NCBI RefSeq assembly: GCF_002019855.1
Contig: NZ_CM007717.1
Location: 2,978,645-3,042,644 of the forward strand
Direction of reading: 5' to 3'
Source: Streptomyces antibioticus
Lineage (GTDB): Bacteria > Actinomycetota > Actinomycetes > Streptomycetales > Streptomycetaceae
DNA length: 64,000 bases
Shown: positions 7,975 to 16,019 of the stretch, piece after piece
Layout of the letters: every line of letters starts with the position of its first letter
Position numbering within the stretch: the first letter of the stretch is position 1
The notes under the pieces: model-generated
The model's input: the letters and a program-made list of their open reading frames with translations, nothing else
The model's database searches: none
What the model was told of the DNA's origin: nothing
Made by a program: the position numbers and the translations under genes

Positions 7975-8940
7975 TCAGGGCGCGGCGAGCGCGTCGCGCC
8001 GGGTGAGGTTGCGCAGCGCGAGCTGGTCGCGGATGCGCTGGGCCAGGGTGTTCCACTGCCGGGTGTAGCCGGCGTCCTTCTCCAGTTCCTCCCAGGTGGT
8101 GCGCAGGGCGCGGTCGACGCGGGCCTGCGGCATCCACAGGTGGAGCAGATGGTCGACGAGCGGGCGCAGCACCTTCAGGGCGGCGGTGCCGTCGTCGGTG
8201 CCGATCCGCAGGCCGTCGAGTTTGTCGTTGACGGTGGTCAGCAGCCAGTCGTGCAGGGCGAGGTCCTCGCAGAGCCCGGCGGCGACGGCGGGTTCGGTGC
8301 CGCGCGGCAGGAGCAGTTCGACGATCCGCAGGCCGTCGTCGGCCTTGGTGAACCGCAGGGACGCCGGTTCCCCGTCGGCGGCGGGTGCCGCGGTCCAGCG
8401 CAGCGCGGTGTCGGCGGTGTTGAGCGGGGTGTCGTAGTCGAGGAGGCGGTGGGTGCGGGAGATCCGGGCGAGGAGGCTCTCGGCGATGGAGCCGATGTCG
8501 AGTTCGCCGGGCTGGTGTCCGGTGAGGAAGCCCTCGGTGACGGATTTCTCGGCGAGTCTGCCGACGGGGACGAGGGTGCCGGGGCGGACCAGGTAGTAGC
8601 CCCAGGGGCGGCGCCGGTCGGGGCCGTCGGTAGGGGCGGAGAAGTACGCCGTGGACTGGAGCACCCGTCCCTCGACCAGGACGGCGTGGGCGGTGACGGT
8701 GCCGACGGCGCGGATCCGGGCGCCGGTGGCGGTGGGCAGCCGGCAGTCGACGCCGGTGAGGACGTCCGGGGAGACGGCGTGCCGGTTGGGGTGCCGGGAG
8801 ACCCGTACGCGTTCGTCGGCGCGCAGCCGCAGGAGCTGGACGGCGGTCGGCTCGTCCACGGCGTCGCGGGTGGGCAGCAGACAGGTGCGCACCTCGCCGC
8901 AGACGAGGGCGGGTCCCTCCGGGGTGCCCAGGCCGGTCAT
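7975..8940 (-). CDS. SCO2521-family protein, function unknown
   Basis: 321 aa. I recognise it as the SCO2521 family by its place in the cassette and its opening (LVCGEVRTCLLPTRD). It has no signal peptide, membrane helix or known catalytic motif that I can see. The N-terminal half is beta-rich; the C-terminal half is helical (LRPLVDHLLHLWMPQARVDRALRTTWEELEKDAGYTRQWNTL) and may be a protein-protein interface. The ATG at 8940 follows the SCO2522-like TGA by one base, so the two are coupled. It probably works in the same complex or pathway as the P-loop protein and methyltransferase upstream. No biochemical role is known to me. Confidence 0.8.
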   Translation of the reverse strand: MTGLGTPEGPALVCGEVRTCLLPTRDAVDEPTAVQLLRLRADERVRVSRHPNRHAVSPDVLTGVDCRLPTATGARIRAVGTVTAHAVLVEGRVLQSTAYFSAPTDGPDRRRPWGYYLVRPGTLVPVGRLAEKSVTEGFLTGHQPGELDIGSIAESLLARISRTHRLLDYDTPLNTADTALRWTAAPAADGEPASLRFTKADDGLRIVELLLPRGTEPAVAAGLCEDLALHDWLLTTVNDKLDGLRIGTDDGTAALKVLRPLVDHLLHLWMPQARVDRALRTTWEELEKDAGYTRQWNTLAQRIRDQLALRNLTRRDALAAP

Positions 8941-8941
8941 G

Positions 8942-9943
8942 TCACAGCCCCGGCGGGAACACGTAGGAGGTGCGGTCGACCACGCCCGTGGGCACGGTGA
9001 CGCCCTCGCCCGCGGCCCGTTCGGCGACCATCGCCAGTGCCTCGGCCTCGACGTGGACCTGGTCGAGGATGACGCGTACGGCGTGCTCGACGGGCAGGAA
9101 CCGGGCGGGCAGGACGCTGCACGTGACGTAGGCGGTGAAGGGCGCGGCCGTGGCGTTGAGCTTGAGCACGGGCGGCAGGGCGTCCCAGTCGGCGGGGAAG
9201 TCCTTGTCGGACCAGTCGACGGGGGTCATGACGGCGCGGCCGTTGTCGCGGAGCAGTCCGAGGCGGACGAGCTGCCACACGGAGGCGAGGAAGGCGCAGG
9301 ACCAGAGGCGTTCGTCCTCGGGGCCGTTCCACAGTTCGACGTCCATGAAGACGGAGTGGCCGCGGGCGCCGGTCTCGGCGGGCGGCTGCCAGACGGCGCC
9401 GCTGGCGTCGAGGGCGGCGGAGGTGCGCTGGGTGGGGGCGCGCCGGCCGTTGGTGAGCCAGCCGGTGCGGCCGACGGGCGGGCGGAAGCCGTTGCTGCCG
9501 GGCGGCGGCAGTTCGACGAGCCGGTGCAGCACGGCCTCGGCGAGCGGGGTGCGGTCGCGGGGGGCCGGGGCGCCGGTGACGGGTGAGGGGTTCGCGCAGC
9601 CGGACTCGCGGGCCAGGTAGTCGATGGTGAGCCCGGCGTCGGCGGCCGCTTCGAGCAGTGGCGGTATGAGTTCGGCGGGGGTGGAGAGCCGGGAGAAGTA
9701 GTCGTCGATCAGGAAGCAGGTGCTGATCCGGGGCCGCCGGCCGGCGGGCAGCGGGCCGGTCCCGGCGCGGGCGGCCTCCACCCAGGGGCGTACGGAGGCG
9801 AAGTGCCGGCGCAGCCGGGAGGACCCTTCGGCAAAGTCCTCCATGTACAAGTGGCCTAATTCCAGGGAGAGATGGGAGAACGGCACGGATTCCGTGCGGG
9901 GTTCGGCGCTGGTCTCCCGGAAGACCGTTTCCGTTCCGCTCAC
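8942..9943 (-). CDS. SCO2522-family protein, function unknown
   Basis: 333 aa from a GTG at 9943 that overlaps the stop of the P-loop gene in a GTGA arrangement; a much longer upstream extension of the frame lies inside the neighbour and is rejected. A recognisable family signature is FSHLSLELGHLYMEDF near the N-terminus, then ISTCFLIDDYFSRL and TIDYLARESGCA. These conserved polar and aromatic blocks look like an enzyme or binding protein, but the fold is not one I can name. It is soluble, with no signal peptide. It sits in the middle of the five-gene cassette, so it is co-translated with the variant P-loop NTPase-like protein. Confidence 0.8.
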   Translation of the reverse strand: MSGTETVFRETSAEPRTESVPFSHLSLELGHLYMEDFAEGSSRLRRHFASVRPWVEAARAGTGPLPAGRRPRISTCFLIDDYFSRLSTPAELIPPLLEAAADAGLTIDYLARESGCANPSPVTGAPAPRDRTPLAEAVLHRLVELPPPGSNGFRPPVGRTGWLTNGRRAPTQRTSAALDASGAVWQPPAETGARGHSVFMDVELWNGPEDERLWSCAFLASVWQLVRLGLLRDNGRAVMTPVDWSDKDFPADWDALPPVLKLNATAAPFTAYVTCSVLPARFLPVEHAVRVILDQVHVEAEALAMVAERAAGEGVTVPTGVVDRTSYVFPPGL

Positions 9944-10860
9944 AACTGCCCCCAGAACTTGTCGTCGGTGAGCCGTTGCGCGAGGTCTCCCATGGCCTGC
10001 CAGGTCTCGTTGTTGGCGATTCGCCGGTCGTGCACGTCGTCGTCGGTGATGAGGCGTTCCTGCCACTGGAGGACGGGTTCCAGCGGAATGGACGACAGCA
10101 CCCGGGTCTTGCCGATGCCGCGGCCCGCGGCGAGTTCTTCGAGGTCTTTGTCGCACTGCCGCATCCACGCGTACTGGGCGGGCGAGACCTGTGACCACAG
10201 CGGTGATTCGAGATCGGGTACGGCGGCCCGTACGAAGCGGATGGAACCGTTGAGCGCGTCGGGCAGATGTCCCATCGCGATACCGGCCTGGACGATTCCC
10301 TGTTTCCCGTACACGAGTTCGGCCGCGGCCATGACGTGCTGGCGGGTCCAGCGGTGGTAGACGAGCCAGCGGTTCTTCAGCCGGCCGAGGCCGCCGCGCG
10401 GTGAGGTGGCGGCCAGCGCGAGATCCATCGCGTAACTGCGTCCGGCGCTCAGGTCGATGATGATGACGTCGAATTCACGCTTCAGCCGCAGGACGAGATC
10501 GACGCAGCGATGGAGGTTCTCCTCGTCGGTGACGAATTCGCCGCCGGTGCGGTCGCCGGGCAGCAGCACCAGCCGGCCGGAGCCGCCGGGCCGGCTGCGC
10601 AGCACGGGGTGTTCGGTGCGGGCCCACACGTCGACCCGCAGCGGTTCACCGGTCTTGCCCTTGAGGTAGGAGTGGAGTCCGCGGCCCTCGGCCTCGGAGA
10701 GGACGTCGGGCAGGTCGAAGACGGCGGCCGCGGTGGGCGAGCCGAAGTCGAAGTCCAGATAGCAGACGTCGTCCCCGTCCAGGGCGCGGTGATAGGCGAG
10801 GTTGGCGCTCGTGACCGAGCGGCCGGTGCCTCCCTTGTCGGAGGCGGCGAAGACGAGCAC
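9940..10860 (-). CDS. SCO2523-family variant P-loop (ParA/MinD-like) protein
   Basis: 306 aa of the SIMIBI class. The P-loop near the N-terminus reads ASDKGGTGRS: the signature lysine of the deviant Walker A is present (Lys9), but the invariant lysine before Ser/Thr is arginine (Arg14). Next come the A'-like block YLDFDFGSPTAAAVF and a Walker-B-like strand VIIIDLSAGRSY, where ParA proteins have DxPxG. So nucleotide hydrolysis may be lost or altered, and the protein may act as a nucleotide-sensing or scaffold partner. GTG start at 10860, three bases after the upstream stop; its own stop overlaps the next start. The NCBI family name calls this a variant P-loop protein. Confidence 0.85.
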   Translation of the reverse strand: MLVFAASDKGGTGRSVTSANLAYHRALDGDDVCYLDFDFGSPTAAAVFDLPDVLSEAEGRGLHSYLKGKTGEPLRVDVWARTEHPVLRSRPGGSGRLVLLPGDRTGGEFVTDEENLHRCVDLVLRLKREFDVIIIDLSAGRSYAMDLALAATSPRGGLGRLKNRWLVYHRWTRQHVMAAAELVYGKQGIVQAGIAMGHLPDALNGSIRFVRAAVPDLESPLWSQVSPAQYAWMRQCDKDLEELAAGRGIGKTRVLSSIPLEPVLQWQERLITDDDVHDRRIANNETWQAMGDLAQRLTDDKFWGQL

Positions 10861-10863
10861 CGG

Positions 10864-12720
10864 TCACACCCCCCGCCCGACGCCCCGGGCGCGGGCCAGG
10901 GTGTCGAGCCGGATCAGGACCCCGAGGGCCAGCGCGTGGGCGGTGCCGGGCTGTTTGTCGACGAGCCGCCGGGCGCGGCGCAGGTCGGCCTCGATGCCCT
11001 TGAACTCTTCTCCCTGGGGGCTCTTGGGCGTGGGGGCCGGTTGTTCCATCTGCTCTTTTCCGAAGAGGTGGGCGGCCTCGCTGAGGGCCGCCTGGGCCAG
11101 TGCGGAGATGTCGGCGCTGCGGATCGGGTCCTGGGCGTACAGGGCGTGCGCGGCGACCATGCACTCGGTGACGCGCTCGGTGATGCTCCAGGACAACGGG
11201 CCCTGGCGGACCGGTGATTCGGGGTAGACGGCGTGCACGTTGTCCCAGAGGCCGACGCCGTCGCCGTCGGAGACCCGGCGCTGCCAGAGGTGGTCGAGGA
11301 TGTCCTCGGCGAGCCGCAGCAGCCGGTCCTGGGAGGCGATGTTCCGGGACAGCGAGCAGAGTTGGATGGTCCGCTTGAGCAACTGCGCGGAGAAATCACC
11401 CATGGTCCACTTCATGGCCGGGCCGAGTTCCTCGCTGCCGAGCAGCGGGAGGGTGACGCCGGGGTTGTGCAGTTCGACCGCCGGGTCGTCGCGGGTGGTG
11501 CCGCTGGTGATGCGGCCGCGTTCGGCGAGGCGTTCCATGACGGCGACGGTGCGGGTGAGGTCGTCGTCGGTGGCGCGGCGGCGGACCAGGTCGTGGACGA
11601 GGATGGAGGCCACGGAGAGGGAGAAGTACTCCGACTCCAACTGCTGGAGGGTGGTGCGCCAGGGGATCTCCTCCAGCGGCCAGGTGGCGCCGTCGAAGCG
11701 GGCGATGGCGGACCAGTACTGCTGGGTGATCTCCCAGCGCAGCCGGAGGGCGTCGGCGAGCTTCTGCTGTTCGGCGTTGAGCAGACCGAGGACGAGGGTG
11801 CGCTCGGAGGACAGGTCGGGGATGCCGTCGAGGGCGACCACGGTGAAGTACAGGTAGGGCACGGCGCGGGCGGCGCCCTGGGGCTGTTTGCCGACCTGTT
11901 CGGCGGTCTCGGGCTCCAGTTCGACCTCGGGGGCGCCCTTCACCAGGCTCCAGGCCCAGCCGCACTCGAACAGGCGGTTCTCGTTGCGGAGTTGGTCGGT
12001 GACATCGGTGTCGAGACCGAGGGTGACGCTCTCGGTGATGAGGGCGCGCAGCGATTTGAAGCGGTCCTGGAAGCGCTGGAGGACCTGGCGGTCGGAGAGC
12101 CGGCCGCGGCCGAGCAGCCGGGCGAGCGCCTGACCCTGGTCGGAGCCGATGTCGACGACGTTGACGGTGAAGGAGCGCAGCAGGCTCACCATGGCGGCGG
12201 TCAGCCGGGCGCTGGTCTCCTCGCGGAGCTTGTCGATCCGGGCGAGGGTGGAGGCCCGCTGGGTCTTGCCGCGGTAGACCTTGAGGAAGCCGAGGGTGGC
12301 CAGACACAGGGTGATCGACATGGAGTAGGAGTCGACCACTCCCAAGTCGCGCTGTTCCTGGGTGAGTTCGACTTCCGGGTCCTCGGCGGCGAAGTAGTAG
12401 CCGCCGGAGAAGGTGGGGCTCTGCGGGCTGCGGTGCTTCCCCATGAAGTCGGCGAGGATCTCCACCAGGTTCGCGGGGATCTCGCTGGAGTCACCGGCGT
12501 GCCGCAGGGCCCTTTCCACGTCGAGCTGGGTGGTGTCGGGGTCGTCCAGCCGGAACGGTTCGATCTCGGTGGCGGGATAGAGCAGGCAGAGCAGTCGCTC
12601 GGCGTCGGCGACGCTGCTGCGGCCGCCCCATTCGCCCCAGTCCCATTTACCGTCGTCGAAGGAATGGCGGGCGACGGCCTGCCACACCTCCAGCAGATTC
12701 TGTCTCGGCTTGATCTGCAT
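10864..12720 (-). CDS. SCO2524-family protein, function unknown
   Basis: 618 aa, largest member of the cassette and mostly helical, with no signal peptide or obvious membrane span. Conserved-looking blocks are QNLLEVWQAVARHSFDDGKW at the N-terminus, a tryptophan-rich GEWGGR, and EDPEVELTQEQRDLGVVDSY near residue 120. The C-terminal half alternates amphipathic helices, as in repeat or scaffold proteins. I place the start at the second ATG (12720), because GAGGGG lies seven bases before it; the first ATG (12726) is only one base from that Shine-Dalgarno. The gene begins about 50 bases after the methyltransferase stop and ends three bases before the P-loop gene. Confidence 0.8.
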   Translation of the reverse strand: MQIKPRQNLLEVWQAVARHSFDDGKWDWGEWGGRSSVADAERLLCLLYPATEIEPFRLDDPDTTQLDVERALRHAGDSSEIPANLVEILADFMGKHRSPQSPTFSGGYYFAAEDPEVELTQEQRDLGVVDSYSMSITLCLATLGFLKVYRGKTQRASTLARIDKLREETSARLTAAMVSLLRSFTVNVVDIGSDQGQALARLLGRGRLSDRQVLQRFQDRFKSLRALITESVTLGLDTDVTDQLRNENRLFECGWAWSLVKGAPEVELEPETAEQVGKQPQGAARAVPYLYFTVVALDGIPDLSSERTLVLGLLNAEQQKLADALRLRWEITQQYWSAIARFDGATWPLEEIPWRTTLQQLESEYFSLSVASILVHDLVRRRATDDDLTRTVAVMERLAERGRITSGTTRDDPAVELHNPGVTLPLLGSEELGPAMKWTMGDFSAQLLKRTIQLCSLSRNIASQDRLLRLAEDILDHLWQRRVSDGDGVGLWDNVHAVYPESPVRQGPLSWSITERVTECMVAAHALYAQDPIRSADISALAQAALSEAAHLFGKEQMEQPAPTPKSPQGEEFKGIEADLRRARRLVDKQPGTAHALALGVLIRLDTLARARGVGRGV

Positions 12721-12769
12721 GCCCATTCCCCTCGCACAGGCCCGTCACCATGGAAAAGCGGTTACGACG

Positions 12770-13543
12770 TCATTCTTTTCGTCGGCCGCGCGCCAGGATC
12801 ATTCCGGTGTATCCGTCACGAACGAGATCGCTCGTATTCAGGCGCTGAATGTCCACGCCGGGTTCGACGAGATCGCCGAGTGCGGTCCTGACGTCTTCCT
12901 TGTCGATGTCACGGGCCGGGAACTCGATATCGCCGACGCGATATCCCTGGGAATGCTCCATGAATGCGGTGGCGAAAGGAGCGCCGGGCTTGAGGGCGTG
13001 CATAAAGCTGCGCACGGCGTTCTGGAATTCCTCGAGGGAGGTGGTGATGGATTCGGCGACGAAGAACATCGTGCCGACGTCCCAGCCGGGTTCCGCGGCG
13101 CCCAGCTCGAACACGCTGCCCGCGATCGGGTCCTGGACGACCCTCTTGAACCGCTCGCGGGGGTTGTCCACGTCCGCGTAGCCCTTGCGGCCGCACAGGA
13201 CCTTCCAGAACGGGTCCCAGTGGGCGTCGTACCAGTCGCGCTGTCCGAGGAGGTAGCCGCGGTTCTGCGCCGAACGCTCCAGAAGGGTGATGCTCTCGCA
13301 CCAGGGGAGCATCGTGAAGGCCGGATAGAGATTCGGGCCGGCACCTACGTCAATACCGCGCGGAACGCGATCACCTCCCTCGAAATGATCACTGAAATGA
13401 TCGCGTACGAGAGTGATGATCTCCTCGTCGACAGCCTGCATGACGAGGTAGTTGTGGCCGATGTACTGGTGGGGATCAAAGTCGTCCCACCGTACGTCTG
13501 CATTCAGCGTCCGATCGGCGGCGGTTGGCGGTCCGGAGGTCAT
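12770..13543 (-). CDS. SCO2525-family SAM-dependent methyltransferase (NNMT/PNMT-like)
   Basis: 257 aa. The N-terminal FDPHQYIGHNYLVMQAVDEE and the SAM motif GIDVGAGPNLYPAF, followed by ITLLERSAQNRGYL, match the NNMT/PNMT/TEMT group of small-molecule N- or S-methyltransferases better than rRNA or quinone enzymes. In this group the acidic residue after motif I binds the SAM ribose. It heads the five-gene cassette. The ATG at 13543 has no Shine-Dalgarno; TACGCT ends five bases upstream, which suggests a leaderless transcript. An upstream frame extension contains a TTA codon and non-conserved sequence and is rejected. The methyl acceptor is unknown. Confidence 0.85.
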   Translation of the reverse strand: MTSGPPTAADRTLNADVRWDDFDPHQYIGHNYLVMQAVDEEIITLVRDHFSDHFEGGDRVPRGIDVGAGPNLYPAFTMLPWCESITLLERSAQNRGYLLGQRDWYDAHWDPFWKVLCGRKGYADVDNPRERFKRVVQDPIAGSVFELGAAEPGWDVGTMFFVAESITTSLEEFQNAVRSFMHALKPGAPFATAFMEHSQGYRVGDIEFPARDIDKEDVRTALGDLVEPGVDIQRLNTSDLVRDGYTGMILARGRRKE

Positions 13544-13548
13544 GGTTA

Positions 13549-13575
13549 AGCGTAGCAGCCTGACGGGGTCTTGAA
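13549..13575 (-). promoter_or_regulatory. Candidate promoter of the SCO2525-2521-like cassette
   Basis: On the minus strand a -35-like TTCAAG (13570-13575) and a -10-like TACGCT (13549-13554) are separated by 15 bases. The -10 ends five bases before the ATG at 13543, so transcription would begin at or next to the start codon. The spacer is short, so only the -10 is convincing. Confidence 0.35.
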
Positions 13576-13661
13576 GGCGCTTCCGCTCAGGGTAATGATT
13601 GGGCGATCGAGCAGCAAATAACACAAAGCCGCAATTCGGTCGACACTCACAAGGGGACGGC

Positions 13662-14207
13662 ATGACTCCTCTTCCGGGAGATCGTTTTCTGTCGGGCGCC
13701 GGTTCGATCGTGAGCCAGGTGTCCGGCCCGATGTCCAGCCAGGGGTCAGGGGGCGGGCCACTGAGGATCAGAGCGGTCACCGAGGACGATCTCTCCCATG
13801 TCGTCCGCCTCGACGCGGCGGCCTTCCCCGCCGACCCCTACCCGTTCTTCGTGCTGCGCCAACTGCTCACCGCGTTCCCGGAGTTCCTGCTGGTCGTGGA
13901 GGACAGCGCGAAGGATCTGCGCGGCTATGTGCTGGCCACGCCGCCCTACGACGCGCAGAGCTGGATCCTCAGCCTCGGCATCACCCCCGAGCTGCGCCGA
14001 CAGGGGCTGGGCCGCGAGCTGATGACCCGCATCCTGGGCCTGCTCCGCGCGAAGGGCACCCACTCGGTGTGGCTCTCCGTGGAACCCGGCAACGACTCGG
14101 CGGTCGCCCTCTACCGCTCCCTCGGCTTCGTCCCGGAACCCCAGGGCCCCCGCCTGGACTACTTCGGCCCCGGCGAACACCGCCTGCTCATGTCACTGGC
14201 CCTGTAA
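13662..14207 (+). CDS. GNAT-family N-acetyltransferase
   Basis: 181 aa. The acetyl-CoA binding motif A is clear: SLGITPELRRQGLGRELMTR (R-x-x-G-x-G) around residues 107-126, followed by motif B in SVEPGNDSAVALYRSLGF. The fold is the RimI-like GNAT type, which acetylates protein N-termini, antibiotics or small amines with acetyl-CoA. The ATG at 13662 is preceded by AAGGGG at five bases. The first ~25 residues form a Ser/Gly-rich lead before the domain begins (LRIRAVTEDDL). It is divergent from the methyltransferase. The acceptor cannot be predicted. Confidence 0.85.
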   Translation: MTPLPGDRFLSGAGSIVSQVSGPMSSQGSGGGPLRIRAVTEDDLSHVVRLDAAAFPADPYPFFVLRQLLTAFPEFLLVVEDSAKDLRGYVLATPPYDAQSWILSLGITPELRRQGLGRELMTRILGLLRAKGTHSVWLSVEPGNDSAVALYRSLGFVPEPQGPRLDYFGPGEHRLLMSLAL

Positions 14208-14211
14208 CCCC

Positions 14212-14552
14212 CACGCGTGACACTGCACCGGTCAGGGCGCCGACGCGAACCACCGCACGTGACACCGTGCCGGTCAAGGTGCCGACGCGAACCGCCGCCA
14301 CGTAACGCCGTGCCGATCAGCGTGCCGACGCGAACCGCCGCAGGTGACGCCGCGCTGGTCAAGGTGCTGGAACGAACCGCCGCACGTGACACCGTGCCGG
14401 TCAAGGTGCCGACGCGAACCACCGCCACGTAACGCCGTGCCGGTCAGCGTGCCAGCCCCAACCGCCGCATGTGACGCCGCGCCGGTCGGCGTGCCGACGC
14501 GAACCGCCGCCACGTAACGCCGTGCCGGTCAGCGTGTCGGCCCGAACCGCCG
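14212..14552. repeat. Tandem array of about eight imperfect 42-44 bp repeats
   Basis: Units begin at 14212, 14256, 14299, 14341, 14383, 14426, 14468 and 14511; a ninth partial unit at 14553 is already inside the phosphatase gene. Units are 42-44 bases, 75-95% alike by eye, with a core of cacgt(a/g)acnccgtgccgg then tca(a/g)(g/c)gtgccgacgcgaacc. Five units carry an inverted CACG-N6-CGTG. On the minus strand the array copies the last codons of the phosphatase gene (RRYVRRFGPTR and stop), as if its 3' end had expanded in tandem. Units are contiguous without unique spacers, so this is not a CRISPR array. The array fills the whole gap to the GNAT gene. Confidence 0.85.
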
Positions 14553-14990
14553 TACGTAACGCCGCTGCCAGGGAGTCTCCACGGCGTGCCGGTCGTAGTG
14601 CCGTCGCACGAACGCGACCGCCTCGGCGGCCGGGACGCCGTCGAGCACCGCCAGACACGCCAGCGCGGTCCCGGTCCGGCCACGACCGCCACCACAGGCG
14701 ACCTCCACCCGCTCACCGGCGGCCCTGCGCCACGCCTCCTCCAGGGCTGCCCGGGCGTCGTCCCGGTCCACCGGCAGCCAGAAGTCCGGCCACCGGACCC
14801 ACCGGGCCTCCCACGCCACCTCGGGCGGCGCCGCCCCCAGCAGATACACCCCGTACGTCGGCGGGGGCCCGTCCGCTTCCATCCCCCGCCGCACCCCCCT
14901 CCCCCGCACCAACCGCCCGGACGGCAACCGCAACACCCCGTCCGCCGCGGGGTCCCAGCCCGCGCCGCCCTGACCGTCGTAGCTCTCCAT
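14529..14990 (-). CDS. Protein-tyrosine-phosphatase-like protein
   Basis: 153 aa. The signature CX5R loop is present as VEVACGGGRGRTGTALACLA, Cys ~112 and Arg six residues on, followed by the Thr that usually stabilises the thiolate. Upstream WVRWPDFWLPVDRDDA is in the position of the general-acid Asp loop. This is the dual-specificity/PTP-like group common in Streptomyces; it would hydrolyse phosphotyrosine or another phosphate ester in the cytoplasm. ATG at 14990. The last 14 codons are the source-like unit of the downstream tandem repeat. The substrate is unknown. Confidence 0.75.
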   Translation of the reverse strand: MESYDGQGGAGWDPAADGVLRLPSGRLVRGRGVRRGMEADGPPPTYGVYLLGAAPPEVAWEARWVRWPDFWLPVDRDDARAALEEAWRRAAGERVEVACGGGRGRTGTALACLAVLDGVPAAEAVAFVRRHYDRHAVETPWQRRYVRRFGPTR

Positions 14991-15488
14991 CCGGCCATTC
15001 GACCTTGCCCCACCCACCCCGGGCAACCGGTTCCCCTCGACCGCCGGAACACCCGACGCCGGGCGCACCCACCGAAGGCCACCAGTCCCCCACCCCGGCC
15101 AACCGGTTCCCGCCCCCGGCGGCAGCCAGAACGCCCCAGGAGCACCAGAAGTCCCGGTCACCCGCTGGCCGCAGGCCACCACCCCCGCCGCAACCCGCCC
15201 CGCCCCGCCGCGCCGCGCCGCGCCGGGCAGCCGATCACGGGGCGGGCGCCCTCGGCACGCCCCTCGAACCCGCCAGCCCCGCCCGGGCGACCGACCCGCA
15301 CCGACCGGCGGCCGGCCGGCTTCCCGCCACCGCATCCCGCCCCGAACCGGCTCGCCCCCACGGCAGCCACAACACCCCGCCCGTCCCCGCCCGCCCGGGC
15401 GACCGACCCGCACCCCCACTCCAATCCGTCCCGCCCCCAGGCAACCAATCCCCTCCCCACCGTGGTCTGGAGGGCGAGGAGGGGGTTC
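14991..15488. other. C-rich intergenic region with short dispersed repeats
   Basis: About 500 bases between the phosphatase and sigma-factor genes with no convincing gene. The plus strand is strikingly C-rich. It contains near-identical 22-mers around aaccggttccc (15014-15035 and 15090-15111, one mismatch) and a perfect 22-base repeat beginning gcccgggcgaccgacccgca at 15281 and 15393. Looser copies of ggcagccananacncccc occur near 15119 and 15362. The sigma factor's promoter must lie here, but I see no clear -35/-10 pair. Confidence 0.6.
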
Positions 15489-16019
15489 ATGCAGGTCGAA
15501 CTGGAGGAGCGGTTCCAGGAGTTCGTCAGGGCGCGGTGGTCACGGTTGGTCCGGACCGCCTATCTGCTCACCGGCGACGTCCACCACGCGGAGGATCTGA
15601 CGCAGACCGCGCTCGCGAAGGCGTACCGGTCGTGGCGGCGGATCGCGCGCAGTGACAATCCGGAGGCGTACGTCCGCCGGATGCTGGTCACGTGCAACAG
15701 CGACCGGTTCCGCAAGCGGCGGGTCGCCGAGGCGCTGACCGCCGCGCCGCCCGAGCGGGTGGGGCAGGACGATCCCGCCGGGCGGCTGTCGGAGCGCGGT
15801 TCGCTGATGGCGGGGCTCGCCCTGCTGCCCGCGCGGCAGCGGGCGGTGGTGGTCCTGCGGTACTGGGAGGACCTGTCGGAGGCGGAGGTGGCCGAGGTGC
15901 TCGGCTGCTCCACCGGCACGGTCAAGAGCCAGGCGTCGAAGGGGCTGGCCAAGTTGCGTACGTATCCGGGACTGGCGCCGAGCCGCACGGTCTCCGGTCG
16001 GGAAGGAGGCGGCAGATGA
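15489..16019 (+). CDS. SigE-family (ECF-type) RNA polymerase sigma factor
   Basis: 176 aa with the two ECF regions. Region 2 is FQEFVRARWSRLVRTAYLLTGDVHHAEDLTQTALAKAY, and region 4 is LALLPARQRAVVVLRYWEDLSEAEVAEVLGCSTGTVKSQASKGLAKL, a helix-turn-helix for -35 recognition. The wording matches the actinobacterial SigE-family (SigE-fam_strep) group rather than the classical cell-envelope SigE. The ATG is preceded by GAGGAGGGGG. Its TGA overlaps the ATG of the next gene (ATGA), a membrane protein that is likely its partner or anti-sigma factor. Target promoters are unknown. Confidence 0.9.
   Translation: MQVELEERFQEFVRARWSRLVRTAYLLTGDVHHAEDLTQTALAKAYRSWRRIARSDNPEAYVRRMLVTCNSDRFRKRRVAEALTAAPPERVGQDDPAGRLSERGSLMAGLALLPARQRAVVVLRYWEDLSEAEVAEVLGCSTGTVKSQASKGLAKLRTYPGLAPSRTVSGREGGGR

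Noticed and set aside
14212..14552. CRISPR-like array near the GNAT gene
   Set aside because: The units are contiguous with no unique spacers of 30-40 bases and no cas genes nearby. They are imperfect tandem repeats.
14159..14658. Short minus-strand frames with repetitive sequence through the repeat array
   Set aside because: They come from the repeat units and lack ribosome-binding sites. Only the phosphatase frame has a conserved active site.
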